From Mycolicibacterium sp. ND9-15 (GTDB lineage: Bacteria > Actinomycetota > Actinomycetes > Mycobacteriales > Mycobacteriaceae), in NCBI RefSeq assembly GCF_035918395.1, contig NZ_CP142362.1:471501-535500 (forward strand): a DNA stretch of 64,000 nucleotides, given 5' to 3'. Made by a program: the position numbers and the translations under genes. Every line of letters starts with the position of its first letter. Positions within the stretch are counted from its first letter, which is position 1. The notes under the pieces are model-generated. The model did no database searches. It saw nothing but the letters and a program-made list of their open reading frames with translations, and had not been told where the DNA came from. Below, piece by piece: positions 1-10,519 of this stretch.

Positions 1-24
1 CCCGTGGCCTTTGGCGAACTTCAC
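1..24 (-). CDS. dapF: Diaminopimelate epimerase, first 8 codons (partial)
   Basis: Reading leftward from a GTG at 24-22, the eight visible codons give MKFAKGHG. This matches the conserved amino terminus of actinobacterial DapF, which converts LL- to meso-diaminopimelate for lysine and peptidoglycan synthesis. The gene runs off the left edge. It starts 4 nt after the miaA stop, consistent with the miaA-dapF order known in M. tuberculosis. The call rests on eight residues plus context. Confidence 0.75.
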
Positions 25-28
25 CTGT

Positions 29-937
29 TCAGGGTACGTCCCGCCACACTCGCACCGTGTCCTCGAGGAGGTCCGACGCGGCGCCGTCCATCCAGGTGGT
101 GCGGTGGTCGCGGCGGAACCAGGACCGTTGCCGGCGCACATAGCGCCGGGTGCCGATGAACGTCGGCTCGCGGGCGGCGGAGCCGTCGCCGCCCGCGTCG
201 AGGTCGGCGAGCACTTGTGCGTAACCCAGCGCGCGCGACGCGGTGACGCCGTCGCGCAGCCCACGATCCAGCAGTGTCCGCACCTCGCCAACCAGCCCGT
301 CGGCGAACATCTTGTCGGTCCGTTGCGCCAGCCGTTCATCGAGAAACGTTGTATCCCAGTCCAATCCGACTATCGCGGTGTCCCAGCGGGGCGCGCCGAT
401 GGTGGGAAACGACGCGGCGAACGGCTGACCGGTCAGTTCGACGACCTCGAGCGCCCGCACGATCCGGCGCCCGTCGGTGGGCAGGATCGCAGCGGCCGCA
501 TCGGCGTCCACCCGCGCCAGCTCCTCGTGCAGGACGGCCACCCCGATTTCGGCGAGTCGCTGTTCCCACCGGGAGCGCACCGCCGGGTCGGTGGCCGGAA
601 ACGTCCAGTTGTCGAGCAAAGACTGGACGTACATCATCGATCCGCCCACCACGACCGGCACGGCGCCGCGTCCCGCGATGGCCTCGACGTCGGCGACGGC
701 CGCGCGCTGGTAGCGGGCCACGCTCGCGGTCTCGGTCACCGCCAGCACGTCGAGCTGGTGGTGCGGGATGCCGCGACGCTCGTCGACGGTCAACTTCGCG
801 GTTCCGATGTCCATGCCGCGGTACATCTGCATCGCGTCCGCGTTGACGATCTCGCCACCGAGTCGCTCGGCCACAGCCAGCGCCAACGCCGATTTGCCGG
901 TCCCCGTCGGTCCGATGATCGCGATCGGCCGTGTCAT
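29..937 (-). CDS. miaA: tRNA dimethylallyltransferase MiaA
   Basis: A 302-residue protein that transfers a dimethylallyl group to A37 of tRNAs reading UNN codons; MiaB, also in this window, then methylthiolates the base. The amino terminus has the P-loop GPTGTGKS (about residues 9-16), followed by the family's [10 protein letters not shown] substrate-binding stretch (about 33-42) and [12 protein letters not shown] near residue 100. Its ATG overlaps the stop of the upstream gene by 4 nt (ATGA), so the two are probably cotranscribed. Length is normal for the family. Confidence 0.95.
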   Translation of the reverse strand: MTRPIAIIGPTGTGKSALALAVAERLGGEIVNADAMQMYRGMDIGTAKLTVDERRGIPHHQLDVLAVTETASVARYQRAAVADVEAIAGRGAVPVVVGGSMMYVQSLLDNWTFPATDPAVRSRWEQRLAEIGVAVLHEELARVDADAAAAILPTDGRRIVRALEVVELTGQPFAASFPTIGAPRWDTAIVGLDWDTTFLDERLAQRTDKMFADGLVGEVRTLLDRGLRDGVTASRALGYAQVLADLDAGGDGSAAREPTFIGTRRYVRRQRSWFRRDHRTTWMDGAASDLLEDTVRVWRDVP

Positions 938-1644
938 CCTCTTCGGCTCTTCGGCTGCAAGACGCCCGCGAAGTAGCCGACGCCGTAGGGCGCGCCACGA
1001 TAAAGCTCCGTGGCCGACCGAGGCACACCCTCCATGAGGCCCGCGAGGACCTGGTAGGGCACCCGCCCGACGATCGTTTCTGGTAGCCGGGACAGCGCGG
1101 CGGTGTCGCCGGCGGCCAGGGCATCGACGAGCGCCGCTTGTACGGCGACCGAATCGGGGTCATAACCGCCGGGGGCCGTCGGCGTCAACGTGTTGGCGCC
1201 GTCGGCGACGACGAGCACCCCGATCGGGTCGGCCGCGTCGTCGATCTCGGCGCGCAACCGCCTGCCGCGGCCCAGCGCGGCGTCGGCGTCGTCGGCCTCG
1301 GCGTATACCCGCACCTCGGCGGAGGCGTCGGTGCGGGCCGCACCGCGCACCCAGCCGGTGATCAAGGCGCACAGCGGCAACGCGGCCGGTTCGCCGTCGA
1401 CCTCCGGCGACAGCGTGACCCGCAGATCGACGCCGTAGCCGGCAAACGTGCCGGTGTGGCGCGGGCCGATGACCGCATCGCTGGGCCCGTTCCCCACGGC
1501 GATCCAGCGCGGTGGCAGCCCGGCCACCGCCGTGAACACGGCTTCGCGCAGATCGCCCAGTTCAGCGGCGGCGCCACCCGCGAGCTCGGGCACCATGACC
1601 GGTGCCGACGGGACTATCGCGATGGCGCTCAGCACGCCGTCCAC
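934..1644 (-). CDS. Conserved alanine-rich protein (Rv2728c-like)
   Basis: A 236-residue cytoplasmic protein of unknown function matching the position of Rv2728c between miaA and a DMT-type membrane gene. It opens with a hydrophobic strand and [14 protein letters not shown]. The fold pattern recalls class III extradiol dioxygenase LigB-like proteins, but no catalytic residue set is clear enough to assert activity. GTG at 1644 was chosen because it sits 1 nt after the preceding stop. An ATG at 1686 would overlap the upstream gene by 41 nt, and a GTG at 1635 is also possible. Confidence 0.75.
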   Translation of the reverse strand: MDGVLSAIAIVPSAPVMVPELAGGAAAELGDLREAVFTAVAGLPPRWIAVGNGPSDAVIGPRHTGTFAGYGVDLRVTLSPEVDGEPAALPLCALITGWVRGAARTDASAEVRVYAEADDADAALGRGRRLRAEIDDAADPIGVLVVADGANTLTPTAPGGYDPDSVAVQAALVDALAAGDTAALSRLPETIVGRVPYQVLAGLMEGVPRSATELYRGAPYGVGYFAGVLQPKSRRG

Positions 1645-1645
1645 G

Positions 1646-2533
1646 CTAATGCTGCGCCGCAGGGTCGGCAGCGGTGGCGGCCTCACCGCGGGCGAGGGCG
1701 GCCGTCGAGACCACCATCGCCGCCACCGCGGCGACCAGCGTGAGCCAGCCGGCCTCCCCGGGCCGCAGCGTCTCCCCCAGCACGACGATGCCGAGCACCG
1801 ACGCGACCACCGGTTCGGCGACCGTCATCGTCGGCAGCGACGCGGTCAGCGACCCTGCCCGGAACGCGGCCTGCTGCCATGCGGTGCCCGCGACCGCGAC
1901 GAGTGCCCAGACGTACAGCTCCGGCGTGCGCAGGAGGGCCTCCAGCCCGTCGTCGAGACGGTCGACGACGCCCTTGGTCAGCACCGCGAACAGGCCCCAC
2001 AGCCCACCTGACACCAGCGCGAGCAGCACCGCGCTCACGGGGCCTTTCCAGATGTTGGCACCGATGACGCACAGCACCAGCGCCGGACCGAACACCACCA
2101 GCACCGCAGTCCAGGTTTCCCACGAAGCGCGGGAATGGCCCGCGGTCGGGTTGCCGACGGTGACGATCACGACGACCGACGCCGCCAGCAGCGCCGCCCA
2201 GGCCCACTGCCAACGCGTCACCGGCCGGTGCGACAGCCGGGCGTGGATCGGCAGCGCGAACAGCAGCGATGTGACCAGGATGGCCTGTACGAGAAGCACC
2301 GACCCGACACCCAGTGCGGCGGCCTGCAGTGCGAACCCTGCGGCCGCCACGAGGCTGCCCAGCCACCACCGGCGGTCGCGCAGCAGCCGGCTGAACAGTT
2401 CGAGATGACCTACCGATTCGTCGGTGACCTCGTGCGCCTGTCGTTGGTGGATCACGTCGCCGATCGCAACGAACAGCGCGGCGCCGAGGGCGAGGAAGAC
2501 GGCCAACTCCACCCCACTGTCCATGCCGGCCAT
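1646..2533 (-). CDS. DMT-superfamily integral membrane protein (Rv2729c-like)
   Basis: A 295-residue protein with about ten hydrophobic segments and the repeated five-helix layout of drug/metabolite transporter (EamA-like) proteins. A helix near residues 6-22 includes FLALGALFVAIGDVIHQR, and a loop rich in charged residues follows. It is probably an inner-membrane exporter or permease; the substrate cannot be inferred. Start ATG 2533 (MAGMDSG) is preferred over a longer reading frame; ATG 2524 is also possible. It lies immediately upstream of the Rv2728c-like gene and probably shares its transcript. Confidence 0.8.
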   Translation of the reverse strand: MAGMDSGVELAVFLALGAALFVAIGDVIHQRQAHEVTDESVGHLELFSRLLRDRRWWLGSLVAAAGFALQAAALGVGSVLLVQAILVTSLLFALPIHARLSHRPVTRWQWAWAALLAASVVVIVTVGNPTAGHSRASWETWTAVLVVFGPALVLCVIGANIWKGPVSAVLLALVSGGLWGLFAVLTKGVVDRLDDGLEALLRTPELYVWALVAVAGTAWQQAAFRAGSLTASLPTMTVAEPVVASVLGIVVLGETLRPGEAGWLTLVAAVAAMVVSTAALARGEAATAADPAAQH

Positions 2534-2696
2534 CGCAGCCCTCCCGTATGTTGTCGCGACGAGCCTAGGCAGGCCATCGCGGGAAGCTGTGCGCACACGC
2601 CTCGACGACCTGTTTCAATAGCGTTCGGACAGCGATCAGGCGCCGCGTTGCGCGGCAGATGCGCGGTACGCCGCGGAGGGTACGAGGATTACGGAC

Positions 2697-4022
2697 ATGA
2701 CGACCAGCGAGCCAGGAGGCCAGTCCTCCTCGCCCAAACCCGCTCCCCGGCCCGGACCGCCACGGGCCGTGCCCCGGCCGGGCCGGCCCGGGCCCGCGGT
2801 GGCTGCGCCCCCGACCAGCGATCCGCACCGGTTCGGGCGCGTCGACCCCGACGGCACCGTATGGCTGATCACCGGCTCGGGCGAACGGATCGTCGGATCC
2901 TGGCAGGCCGGCGACACGGAAGCGGCCTACGCGCACTTCGGTAGGCGCTTCGACGATCTCCAGACGGAGGTCGCGCTGATGGAAAGCCGGCTCCAGTCCG
3001 GCACCGGCGACGCTCGCAAGATCAAGGCGGCCGCCCAGACATTGGCCGAGACCCTGCCGACGGCGCACGTGCTGGGCGACGTCGACGCGATCGCTGCCCG
3101 ACTGCAGGCGATCATCACCCACGCCGACGAGACGGCACAGGCCGAGCGGGCCCGGCGTGAGGAGTTTCGGGCCGCGCAGACCGCCCGCAAGGAGGCGCTG
3201 GCCGCCGAAGCCGAAGACCTCGCCGCCAATGCCACCCAATGGAAGGTCGCGGGCGACCGGCTGCGGGAGATCCTCGAGGAGTGGCGCACGATCACCGGGT
3301 TGGACCGCAAGACCGACGACGCCCTGTGGAAGCGCTACTCAGCGGCGCGTGAGCAGTTCAACCGAAGGCGCGGTTCGCATTTCGCCGAGCTGGACCGCGA
3401 GCGGGCCGGCGCCCGACAGGCCAAGGAGGCGTTGTGTGAGCGCGCCGAGGAACTCGCCGATTCGACGGACTGGGGGCCGACGAGCGCGGCGTTCCGTGAG
3501 TTGCTGACGGAGTGGAAGGCGGCCGGCCGCGCCTCGAAGGACGTCGACGACGCGTTGTGGCAGCGGTTCAAGGCGGCTCAAGACAAGTTCTTCGGCGCGC
3601 GAAACACGATCAGCGCCGAACGCGACGCCGAGTTCCGCGCCAACGCGGAGGCCAAGGAGGCACTGCTGGCCGAGGCGGAGAAACTGGACACCTCCGATCT
3701 CGACGCGGCGCGGGTCGCGCTGCGGGCGATCGGGGACAAGTGGGACGCCATCGGCAAGGTGCCCCGCGAGCGCAGCGCCGAGTTGGAACGACGACTGCGC
3801 GCCGTGGAGAAGAAGATCCGCGAGGCGCCGACGCAAGCCGTTGATCCGGAGGCGCAGGCACGTGCCGACCAATTCAGGGCTCGCGCAGAGCAGTACGAGC
3901 GCCAGGCCGAGAAGGCGGTCGCGGCAGGACGTGACAAGGACGCCGCCGAGGCACGCGCGAACGCCCAGCAGTGGCGGCAGTGGGCCGACGCGGCCGCCGA
4001 GGCCCTGGGCAAGAGCCGCTGA
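2697..4022 (+). CDS. DUF349-domain coiled-coil protein (Rv2731-like)
   Basis: A 441-residue hydrophilic protein. A proline-rich disordered head (residues 1-40) precedes a short globular part around [19 protein letters not shown]. Several Ala/Glu/Arg-rich helical repeats of the DUF349 type follow, each built around a W-K-x-A-G...L-W-x-R-F pattern (for example near residues 270-300). The C-terminus remains coiled-coil-like. The family is widespread in bacteria and of unclear function. The gene is divergent from the DMT gene; the 163-nt gap should hold both promoters. Confidence 0.85.
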   Translation: MTTSEPGGQSSSPKPAPRPGPPRAVPRPGRPGPAVAAPPTSDPHRFGRVDPDGTVWLITGSGERIVGSWQAGDTEAAYAHFGRRFDDLQTEVALMESRLQSGTGDARKIKAAAQTLAETLPTAHVLGDVDAIAARLQAIITHADETAQAERARREEFRAAQTARKEALAAEAEDLAANATQWKVAGDRLREILEEWRTITGLDRKTDDALWKRYSAAREQFNRRRGSHFAELDRERAGARQAKEALCERAEELADSTDWGPTSAAFRELLTEWKAAGRASKDVDDALWQRFKAAQDKFFGARNTISAERDAEFRANAEAKEALLAEAEKLDTSDLDAARVALRAIGDKWDAIGKVPRERSAELERRLRAVEKKIREAPTQAVDPEAQARADQFRARAEQYERQAEKAVAAGRDKDAAEARANAQQWRQWADAAAEALGKSR

Positions 4023-4173
4023 GTGGACTTTCCGCGTCCAGTGGGCGGGATCGCTCGTCGAGATCGACGTCAGGGTTGTGATTTCGGCGCCGACACGACC
4101 CTCGCGTAGAACTCGACGAGGAAGGGGAAAGTCGTCGTCCACCGCGACGTGTGCGCCGACGGCTTCGGCTCGA

Positions 4174-4770
4174 TCAGCCTTTCGTGGAACCGTTGGGATC
4201 GTCGGGCTTGTCGAGGTCGTCGAGCAGGCCTTTCTTCTCTCGCTCCGCGACGGCCCTACGACGTTCCTCCTCGGCCGCCAATTGCAGCGCGGTGCGCGAC
4301 CACACCGCCCTGGCCCAGTGGAATGTCACCACCGCCACCGCGATCCAAGCCAGGATGAGCCCGATCCCCGGCCCCGGGTAAGGTTCGGGGGCGGTCTGCC
4401 GTGACCACACCGCCAGCAGGCCGAGCAGCGTCGCCACCGTCGATCCGGCCAATGCGATCCAGGCCAACGCCCAGCGCCGGGTGAGTAATGCGAGCATCGA
4501 AAAGCCGACGCCGAATACCAGCACCAACCAGGCGAATACGCGATGCGGCAGGGAGATACCCTCGCGGGCCGCGGTTTCGCCGCCGATGAGCACATCCAAC
4601 CCGCGGGCGTCCCCGGTATGCGGCAATACGAACGACACCAGTAGCACGAAGACTCCGATAGCGATCACCAGAGCCCGTGCGCCGGGATCGATTTCACCCG
4701 CGACACGGCGTTCGGCGGCCTCGATGTCGCCCTTGAAATCCTCGAAGCCGTTGTGGTTGGGAGTCGTCAT
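4174..4770 (-). CDS. Conserved integral membrane protein (Rv2732c-like)
   Basis: A 198-residue protein with four predicted membrane helices. They lie at roughly residues 35-52 ([19 protein letters not shown]), 80-97, 105-125 and 140-158. The C-terminus is charged and coiled-coil-like, with an [15 protein letters not shown] segment. The ATG at 4770 overlaps the miaB stop as ATGA, which fixes the start and indicates translational coupling with miaB. No enzymatic motif was seen. The miaB-adjacent position matches Rv2732c. Confidence 0.85.
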   Translation of the reverse strand: MTTPNHNGFEDFKGDIEAAERRVAGEIDPGARALVIAIGVFVLLVSFVLPHTGDARGLDVLIGGETAAREGISLPHRVFAWLVLVFGVGFSMLALLTRRWALAWIALAGSTVATLLGLLAVWSRQTAPEPYPGPGIGLILAWIAVAVVTFHWARAVWSRTALQLAAEEERRRAVAEREKKGLLDDLDKPDDPNGSTKG

Positions 4771-6320
4771 TGCCCGCATCCCGTCGATGTCGGTGGTTCG
4801 GTCGGCGCGCCGATGCCCGGCATGCCGAGGCCCACGCCGGTGCGCGGTCGCCTGCCTGCGGCGTGAGCGTCCCCCGCCCGGGTGCGCCGATGACTGTGCA
4901 CGCTCGAATCCGCGAGCAGGTGGTGCGGGGCGGCGCCGGTCACTGTCGTGGTCACGACGTCCCCGGGCCGGATATCGAGTCCCGCGGGGTTGAAGTGAAC
5001 CAGGCGGCCGTCGCGGGCACGGCCCGACATCCTGGCGGTCGCGGCGTCCTTGCGACCCTCGCCCGCGGCCACCAGAACTTCAACGGTTCGGCCGACCAGC
5101 GCGCAGTTCTCCTCGAGGGAGATCCTCTCCTGGAGGTCGATCAACCGCTGATAGCGCTCGCTCACAACGGATTTGGGAAGCTGATCGGGTAATTCGGCGG
5201 CCGGGGTGCCGGGCCGCTTGGAGTACTGGAAGGTGAAGGCACCGGCGAACCGGGCCTGCTCGACGACGTCGAGGGTGGCCTGGAAGTCCGCCTCCTTCTC
5301 CCCGGGGAATCCGACGATGAGATCGGTGGTGATCGCGGCGTGCGGGATCGCGGCGCGGACCCGCTCGATGATTCCGAGGTAGCGCTCGGCCCGGTAGGAC
5401 CGCCGCATGCCCCGCAGGACGCGGTCAGACCCGGACTGCAGCGGCATGTGCAGCGTCGGGCACACATTCGGTGTCTCGGCCATCGCGGCGATCACATCGT
5501 CGGTGAATTCGGCGGGGTGCGGGGACGTGAACCGCACCCGCTCGAGGCCGTCGATGCCCCCGCAGGCGCGCAGGAGTCTGGCGAATGCGCCGCGGTCGCG
5601 CGGTTCGGCTGGGTCGGCGAACGAGACGCCGTAGGCGTTGACGTTCTGACCGAGCAGCGTGATCTCGAGAACGCCTTGCTCGACCAGAGTCTGCACCTCG
5701 GCGAGCACGTCGCCGGGCCTGCGGTCGACTTCCTTGCCCCTCAGCGCCGGCACAATGCAGAACGTGCAGGTGTTGTTGCAGCCCACCGACACCGACACCC
5801 AAGCGGCGTATGCGGATTCGCGCGCAGCGGGCAGCGCGGACGGAAACTCCTGCAGCGCCTCGACGATCTCTACCTGGGCGGCGCGATTGTGCCGCGCACG
5901 CTGCAGCAGCGTCGGCAATGATCCGATGTTGTGGGTGCCGAACACCACGTCGACCCACGGCGCTCGGCGCAGCACCGTGTCGCGGTCCTTCTGCGCCAGG
6001 CAGCCGCCGACGGCGATCTGCATATCGGGATCGGCCTGTTTGCGCGGTGCCAGGTGGCTGAGGTTGCCGTACAGCTTGTTGTCGGCGTTCTCGCGTACGG
6101 CGCACGTGTTGAACACGACGACATCGGCATCCTCGTCGTCGGCGGCTCGTCGATACCCGGCGGCATCCAGCAATCCCGCCAGCCGCTCCGAGTCGTGCAC
6201 GTTCATCTGGCAGCCATACGTGCGGACCTGGTAGGTGCGTGCCGACGCTCGCCCGCGCGCGGAGGTTTCGGTCGCGACTTGGCGAACGACCCGGTCGGCC
6301 GCTGCCTCTCGCGCCACCAT
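4767..6320 (-). CDS. miaB: tRNA-2-methylthio-N6-dimethylallyladenosine synthase MiaB
   Basis: A radical-SAM methylthiotransferase of 517 residues acting on A37 of tRNA after MiaA. The N-terminal MTTase domain supplies three cluster cysteines (Cys37 in TYGCQMN, Cys73 in NTCAVRENA, Cys107 in GGCLAQ). The radical-SAM motif CNNTCTFC places Cys181, Cys185 and Cys188. A TRAM domain follows near residues 420-490. The frame is open well upstream, but ATG 6320 gives the usual family start; a GTG at 6329 is possible. The last 35 residues are a non-conserved Arg/Pro-rich tail. Confidence 0.95.
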   Translation of the reverse strand: MVAREAAADRVVRQVATETSARGRASARTYQVRTYGCQMNVHDSERLAGLLDAAGYRRAADDEDADVVVFNTCAVRENADNKLYGNLSHLAPRKQADPDMQIAVGGCLAQKDRDTVLRRAPWVDVVFGTHNIGSLPTLLQRARHNRAAQVEIVEALQEFPSALPAARESAYAAWVSVSVGCNNTCTFCIVPALRGKEVDRRPGDVLAEVQTLVEQGVLEITLLGQNVNAYGVSFADPAEPRDRGAFARLLRACGGIDGLERVRFTSPHPAEFTDDVIAAMAETPNVCPTLHMPLQSGSDRVLRGMRRSYRAERYLGIIERVRAAIPHAAITTDLIVGFPGEKEADFQATLDVVEQARFAGAFTFQYSKRPGTPAAELPDQLPKSVVSERYQRLIDLQERISLEENCALVGRTVEVLVAAGEGRKDAATARMSGRARDGRLVHFNPAGLDIRPGDVVTTTVTGAAPHHLLADSSVHSHRRTRAGDAHAAGRRPRTGVGLGMPGIGAPTEPPTSTGCGQ

Positions 6321-6406
6321 CGAAGTCACGGCCCCATGGTACGGATCGGCCAGAGGGGGGATCCGGGCGGATTCTCGAGTTCCGGGCAGGCAGGGCCTTC
6401 GCTCGG

Positions 6407-6412
6407 TAAGGT
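6407..6412 (+). promoter_or_regulatory. Candidate -10 box for leaderless gluA transcription
   Basis: TAAGGT fits the mycobacterial -10 consensus TANNNT and ends 8 nt before the ATG at 6421. That would place transcription initiation at or within a base of the start codon. No purine-rich ribosome binding site precedes the ATG, which supports a leaderless transcript. This is a sequence-pattern inference only. Confidence 0.45.
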
Positions 6413-6420
6413 CTGCACCC

Positions 6421-7206
6421 ATGGAGACCGCCTGGTCGGACGGGAAAGAGGGCAATCCGACCCAGACGAGTGTGCCGATGATCTCCATCTCCGGGGTCAA
6501 CAAGCACTTCGGCAGCCTGCATGTGCTCAAGGACATCAACCTCGATGTCGAGCGCGGAGAGGTGATCGTGGTGCTGGGGCCGTCGGGGTCTGGCAAGTCG
6601 ACGTTGTGCCGCACCATCAATCGGCTCGAGCCCATCGATTCCGGCACCATCGCGATCGACGGAGCGGTGCTGCCCGAGGAGGGTCGCAAGCTCGCAGAGC
6701 TGCGGTCCGACGTGGGCATGGTGTTCCAGTCCTTCAACCTGTTCGCCCACAAGACGATCCTGGAGAACGTCACGTTGGCGCCGATGAAGGTGCGCAAGAA
6801 GTCGAAGGCCGAGGCCCGCGAGAAGGCGATGGAATTGCTGGAGCGGGTCGGCATCGCCAATCAGGCCGACAAATACCCGGCGCAACTGTCGGGGGGCCAG
6901 CAGCAGCGGGTGGCGATCGCGCGCTCGCTGGCGATGAACCCGAAGGTCATGCTGTTCGATGAACCGACCAGCGCGCTGGACCCCGAGATGATCAACGAAG
7001 TCCTGAACGTGATGACGTCGCTGGCCAAGGAGGGGATGACGATGTTGGTCGTGACGCACGAGATGGGTTTCGCCCGCGGCGCGGCCAATCGGGTGGTTTT
7101 CATGGCCGACGGCGCGATCGTGGAAGCGGCCGAACCCGATCAGTTCTTCACCCACCCGAGAAGCGACCGTGCCAAGGACTTTCTCGGCAAGATCCTGCAC
7201 CACTAG
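6421..7206 (+). CDS. gluA: Glutamate ABC transporter ATP-binding protein
   Basis: A 261-residue ATPase that powers uptake of glutamate or a related polar amino acid. It has Walker [10 protein letters not shown] (about residues 54-62), the Q-loop FQSFNLF, signature LSGGQQQR, Walker [13 protein letters not shown] and the switch histidine in [11 protein letters not shown] 6421 is chosen because of the -10 box 8 nt upstream; a shorter start at 6478 (MISISG) would give a product closer to the average family length. It is first in a four-gene operon with a lipoprotein and two permeases, the gluABCD order known from Corynebacterium. Confidence 0.93.
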   Translation: METAWSDGKEGNPTQTSVPMISISGVNKHFGSLHVLKDINLDVERGEVIVVLGPSGSGKSTLCRTINRLEPIDSGTIAIDGAVLPEEGRKLAELRSDVGMVFQSFNLFAHKTILENVTLAPMKVRKKSKAEAREKAMELLERVGIANQADKYPAQLSGGQQQRVAIARSLAMNPKVMLFDEPTSALDPEMINEVLNVMTSLAKEGMTMLVVTHEMGFARGAANRVVFMADGAIVEAAEPDQFFTHPRSDRAKDFLGKILHH

Positions 7207-7221
7207 TCGAAAGGAAGCCGA

Positions 7222-8031
7222 ATGCCATCGATTTCGAAGCGCGTTCTCGGGGCGCTCGCGCTCGCCGTCGCGTTGCCCCTGGCGGCGACAGCGTGCGGCG
7301 GTGACGACGGCGACACGATCGTCATCGGCACCAAGGTCGACCAGCCCGGCCTGGGCCTCAAGAATCCCGACGGCACCATGAGCGGCTTCGACGTCGACGT
7401 GGCGACATATGTCGCTGAGAAACTCGGCTATCCCGAGGACAAGATCGAGTGGAAGGAAGCCCCGTCGGGGCAGCGCGAGACTCTGATTCAGAACGGCCAG
7501 GTGCAGTACATCGTCGCGACCTACTCGATCACCGATGCCCGTGAGGAGAAGGTCGACTTCGCGGGACCGTACCTGATCACCGGACAGAGCCTGTTGGTGC
7601 GCGCGGACAACACCGTCATCACCGGTGAGGCGTCGCTGGAGAACAACAAGAAGCTGTGTTCGGTCTCGGGATCGACGCCGGCTCAGCGGATCAAGGACAA
7701 GTTCCCCGGCGTACAGCTGCAGCAGTACGACACCTACTCGGCGTGCGTCGAAGCGTTGAAGAACGGCGCCATCGACGCGGTGACCACCGACGAGGTCATC
7801 CTCGCGGGTTATGCGGCGCAGAGCCCCGGTGTGTTCAAGGTCGTCGGCGGCACCTTCTCCGAGGAGCGCTACGGAATCGGCTTGAAGAAGGGCGATTCCG
7901 AATTGCTGACGAAGATCAACGACGCCCTCGCCAAGATGGAGCAGGAGGGCGCTTGGAAGAAGGCGTGGGACGACAACCTCGGCGCGGCAGGTATTCCCGC
8001 ACCGAAACCACCGCAGATCACCCAGAGCTGA
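7222..8031 (+). CDS. gluB: Glutamate-binding lipoprotein of ABC transporter
   Basis: A 269-residue extracellular solute-binding protein of the polar-amino-acid family. A basic, hydrophobic signal peptide ends in a lipobox (LAATAC, modified Cys25), so it should be lipid-anchored outside the membrane. The mature part shows the SBP_bac_3 pattern GFDVDVATYVAEKLG, followed by DFAGPYLITGQSLLV. It follows gluA by 15 nt with a GAAAGGAAG ribosome-binding site. The substrate is inferred from operon order, not from pocket residues. Confidence 0.92.
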   Translation: MPSISKRVLGALALAVALPLAATACGGDDGDTIVIGTKVDQPGLGLKNPDGTMSGFDVDVATYVAEKLGYPEDKIEWKEAPSGQRETLIQNGQVQYIVATYSITDAREEKVDFAGPYLITGQSLLVRADNTVITGEASLENNKKLCSVSGSTPAQRIKDKFPGVQLQQYDTYSACVEALKNGAIDAVTTDEVILAGYAAQSPGVFKVVGGTFSEERYGIGLKKGDSELLTKINDALAKMEQEGAWKKAWDDNLGAAGIPAPKPPQITQS

Positions 8032-8058
8032 CGGACCTCCGCCGCGCTAGGAGGTGAT

Positions 8059-8742
8059 GTGGAGGTTCTCCCGGACTACACGGTCGGCCAGATCGTCGAG
8101 GCGTTCTGGACGACGATCCAGCTGACGGTCCTTTCGGGCATCGGCGCACTGGTGCTCGGTACGCTGCTGGCCGCGATGCGGCTGGCGCCGGTGCCCGTAC
8201 TGCGCTGGCTCGGAACCACATACGTCAACGTGGTGCGCAACACGCCGCTGACGCTGATCATTCTGTTCTGCTCCTTCGGCCTGGCGCAGACGTTGGGCAT
8301 CACGCTGGTTGACCCGAACTCGCGAACGTCGATCGAGGACAGCAACTTCCGGTTGGCGGTGCTCGGGCTGGCGGTGTACACGGCCGCGTTCGTGTGCGAA
8401 ACCGTGCGTTCGGGAGTGAACACCGTGCCGCTGGGCCAGGCCGAGGCCGCGCGGTCGCTGGGACTGACGTTCGGGCAGAACCTCCGACTCATCCTGCTAC
8501 CGCAGGCTTTTCGCGCGGTGATCATCCCGTTAGGGTCGGTGTTGATCGCGTTGACCAAGAACACCACGATCGCGTCGGCGATCGGCGTGGCCGAGGCCGC
8601 GCTGCTGATGAAGGAGATGATCGAGAACACCGCGGCCATACTGACCGTCGGGGCGATCTTCGCCCTCGGCTTCGTGATCCTGACACTGCCGACGGGGTTG
8701 TTCTTCGGATGGCTGGGTAAGCGGTTGGCCGTGGCGCGGTGA
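8059..8742 (+). CDS. gluC: Glutamate ABC transporter permease 1
   Basis: A 227-residue inner-membrane permease with about five helices and the His/Glu/Gln ABC-permease signature (EAARSLGLTFGQNLRLILLPQAFR, the EAA loop that contacts GluA). The start is GTG 8059, preceded by an AGGAGG Shine-Dalgarno at 8049-8054. It is expected to form a heterodimer with GluD. Gene length is typical for this family. Confidence 0.92.
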   Translation: MEVLPDYTVGQIVEAFWTTIQLTVLSGIGALVLGTLLAAMRLAPVPVLRWLGTTYVNVVRNTPLTLIILFCSFGLAQTLGITLVDPNSRTSIEDSNFRLAVLGLAVYTAAFVCETVRSGVNTVPLGQAEAARSLGLTFGQNLRLILLPQAFRAVIIPLGSVLIALTKNTTIASAIGVAEAALLMKEMIENTAAILTVGAIFALGFVILTLPTGLFFGWLGKRLAVAR

Positions 8743-9620
8743 GCTCGGCCTCGGTTCTCTTCGACGCGCCGGGGCCGCGCGCGCGAATCCGTAACTGGAT
8801 GATCACGGCGATCGTCATCCTCGTCACCGTGGTGGTGCTGTTGGCAGTGTTGTTCCAGATGATCGCCAAGCAGCAGCTCACGGTCGCCAAGTGGCAACCG
8901 TTCCTGACAGCGGATCTGTGGCGAACCTATGTACTGCCCGGCGTGCAGGGCACGTTGACGGCGGCGGCGGTTTCGATCGTGTTGGCGCTGATCCTGGGAT
9001 TCATCCTTGGTGTGGGCCGACTTTCGACACACGGCTTGATTCGCTGGCTCTGCGCGGTGATCGTCGAGTTCTTCCGCGCAGTGCCAGTGCTCATCATGAT
9101 GCTGTTCGCGTTCGCGCTCTACGCGGCCTACGACGTGTTTGCGTCCAGGCACTTGGCGCTCGCCGCCGTCATCACCGGCCTGACTTTGTACAACGGTGCA
9201 GTCATCGCCGAGATCGTGCGGGCCGGCGTCCATGCGCTTCCCCGCGGACAGTCCGAGGCGGCCTTCGCGCTCGGGTTGACGTGGGGGCAGACGATGCGGT
9301 CGATCCTGCTGCCGCAGGCGATCACGTCCATGCTGCCGGTTCTGATCTCGCAACTCGTAGTGGTACTCAAGGACACGGCGATCGGATACGTCATCACGTT
9401 CCTCGAGCTCGTGCGCCAGGGTGTGCAGATGGGTGCCGCGTACAGCAATCTGCTGCCGGCGCTGATCGTGGTCGCCGTGCTGATCATCACCGTCAACTTC
9501 ACGCTGTCGTGGGTGGCCACCCGCGTCGAGGCGCGGATGCGGCGCTCGCGTCGCGGTCCGGCGCCCCTCGAGACGGAGTCCGTCGAACAGGAAGGCGCAC
9601 CGGGCGCCAGAACCGTGTGA
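8739..9620 (+). CDS. gluD: Glutamate ABC transporter permease 2
   Basis: A 293-residue permease that pairs with GluC. It has a longer amino-terminal cytoplasmic leader and first helix (about residues 22-45), the conserved EAAFALGLTWGQTMRSILLPQA coupling loop, and a charged C-terminal tail (residues 260-293). GTG 8739 overlaps the gluC stop by 4 nt (GTGA). The stop abuts the convergent LLM oxidoreductase stop with no intergenic space. Confidence 0.92.
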   Translation: MSSASVLFDAPGPRARIRNWMITAIVILVTVVVLLAVLFQMIAKQQLTVAKWQPFLTADLWRTYVLPGVQGTLTAAAVSIVLALILGFILGVGRLSTHGLIRWLCAVIVEFFRAVPVLIMMLFAFALYAAYDVFASRHLALAAVITGLTLYNGAVIAEIVRAGVHALPRGQSEAAFALGLTWGQTMRSILLPQAITSMLPVLISQLVVVLKDTAIGYVITFLELVRQGVQMGAAYSNLLPALIVVAVLIITVNFTLSWVATRVEARMRRSRRGPAPLETESVEQEGAPGARTV

Positions 9621-10442
9621 TCAGACCAGCTCCGCGCATCGGCGTAGCAGCTCGTCGCCGGGCGGCTGGTAGAAGGACAGCACGACGTGCTCGCAGCCGA
9701 GCCGCGCGTACTCGGCGACGGATTCGAGCTGGGCGTCGACCTGATCCGGCTGCTCGGGAAGAACGAACAGCTGGACTGCCCGGCGGATCGAGCAAGGATC
9801 GCGGCCGAGTTCCGCACAAGCGCGATCGAGCAGGCGACTGGCCGCCGCCCACTCCTGAAGGTCGGTGCTCGGCATGTTCCATTCGTCGGCGTGCCGAGCG
9901 GCGAGCGTGAGCATTTTCGGCTGTGACGCCCCGACCACGATCGGCGGATGCGGGCGCTGGACCGGTTTGGGGTTACAGCGCGCTTCGTGAAGTGTGAAGA
10001 AGCGGCCGGCGAAGTCGACAACCTCCTCGGTCCACAGGCGTCGGATGAGGGTCAGCGCTTCGTCGACCATCGCGACCCGCTGCCCCGGCGACGGGAAGTC
10101 GATGCCGTAGCCGCGGTGCTCGCCCTCGTACCAACCGGCGCCGATGCCGAAGTCCATCCGCCCGCCGGAGATGTGATCGACGGTGACGGCCCTGTTCGCC
10201 AGTACCGCCGGGTTGCGGTACGTCACGCCGGTGACCAGGCAGCCCACGCGGGCTCGTCGGACCACCACCGCCATCGCGGCGAGGCTGGCCCACCCCTCGA
10301 GTGTGGGCGTCGTCGGATCGACCAGTCCGTAGAAGTGGTCGTAGTTGGCGACGGAGTGGAACCCCAACTCGTCGGCACGGCACCAGAAGTCGTGGAGCAC
10401 CGGATAGTCGAACGTCGGGGCGAGCTTGGCCGAAAGCAACAT
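9621..10442 (-). CDS. LLM-class F420-dependent oxidoreductase
   Basis: A 273-residue luciferase-like TIM-barrel protein, probably using coenzyme F420 as is usual for mycobacterial members. Visible family features are ANYDHFYG (about residues 32-39), VTYRNPAVLAN, DHISGGRMDFGIGAGWYEGEH and the C-terminal PPIVVGAS-QPKML segment. The substrate is unknown. It is convergent with gluD and divergent from the DUF1622 gene, so it is probably monocistronic. Confidence 0.88.
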   Translation of the reverse strand: MLLSAKLAPTFDYPVLHDFWCRADELGFHSVANYDHFYGLVDPTTPTLEGWASLAAMAVVVRRARVGCLVTGVTYRNPAVLANRAVTVDHISGGRMDFGIGAGWYEGEHRGYGIDFPSPGQRVAMVDEALTLIRRLWTEEVVDFAGRFFTLHEARCNPKPVQRPHPPIVVGASQPKMLTLAARHADEWNMPSTDLQEWAAASRLLDRACAELGRDPCSIRRAVQLFVLPEQPDQVDAQLESVAEYARLGCEHVVLSFYQPPGDELLRRCAELV

Positions 10443-10519
10443 CGGCGCAATTTACCTCGCGGCCACGGAAATCGCGGTAGTTGCACCCGACCACGGCGCG
10501 TTACGAGAGACTTGCCGTT

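Noticed and set aside
4767..6860. A 697-residue extension of miaB to 6860
   Set aside because: The first 180 residues overlap the gluA gene and have no MiaB homology; ATG 6320 gives the normal length.
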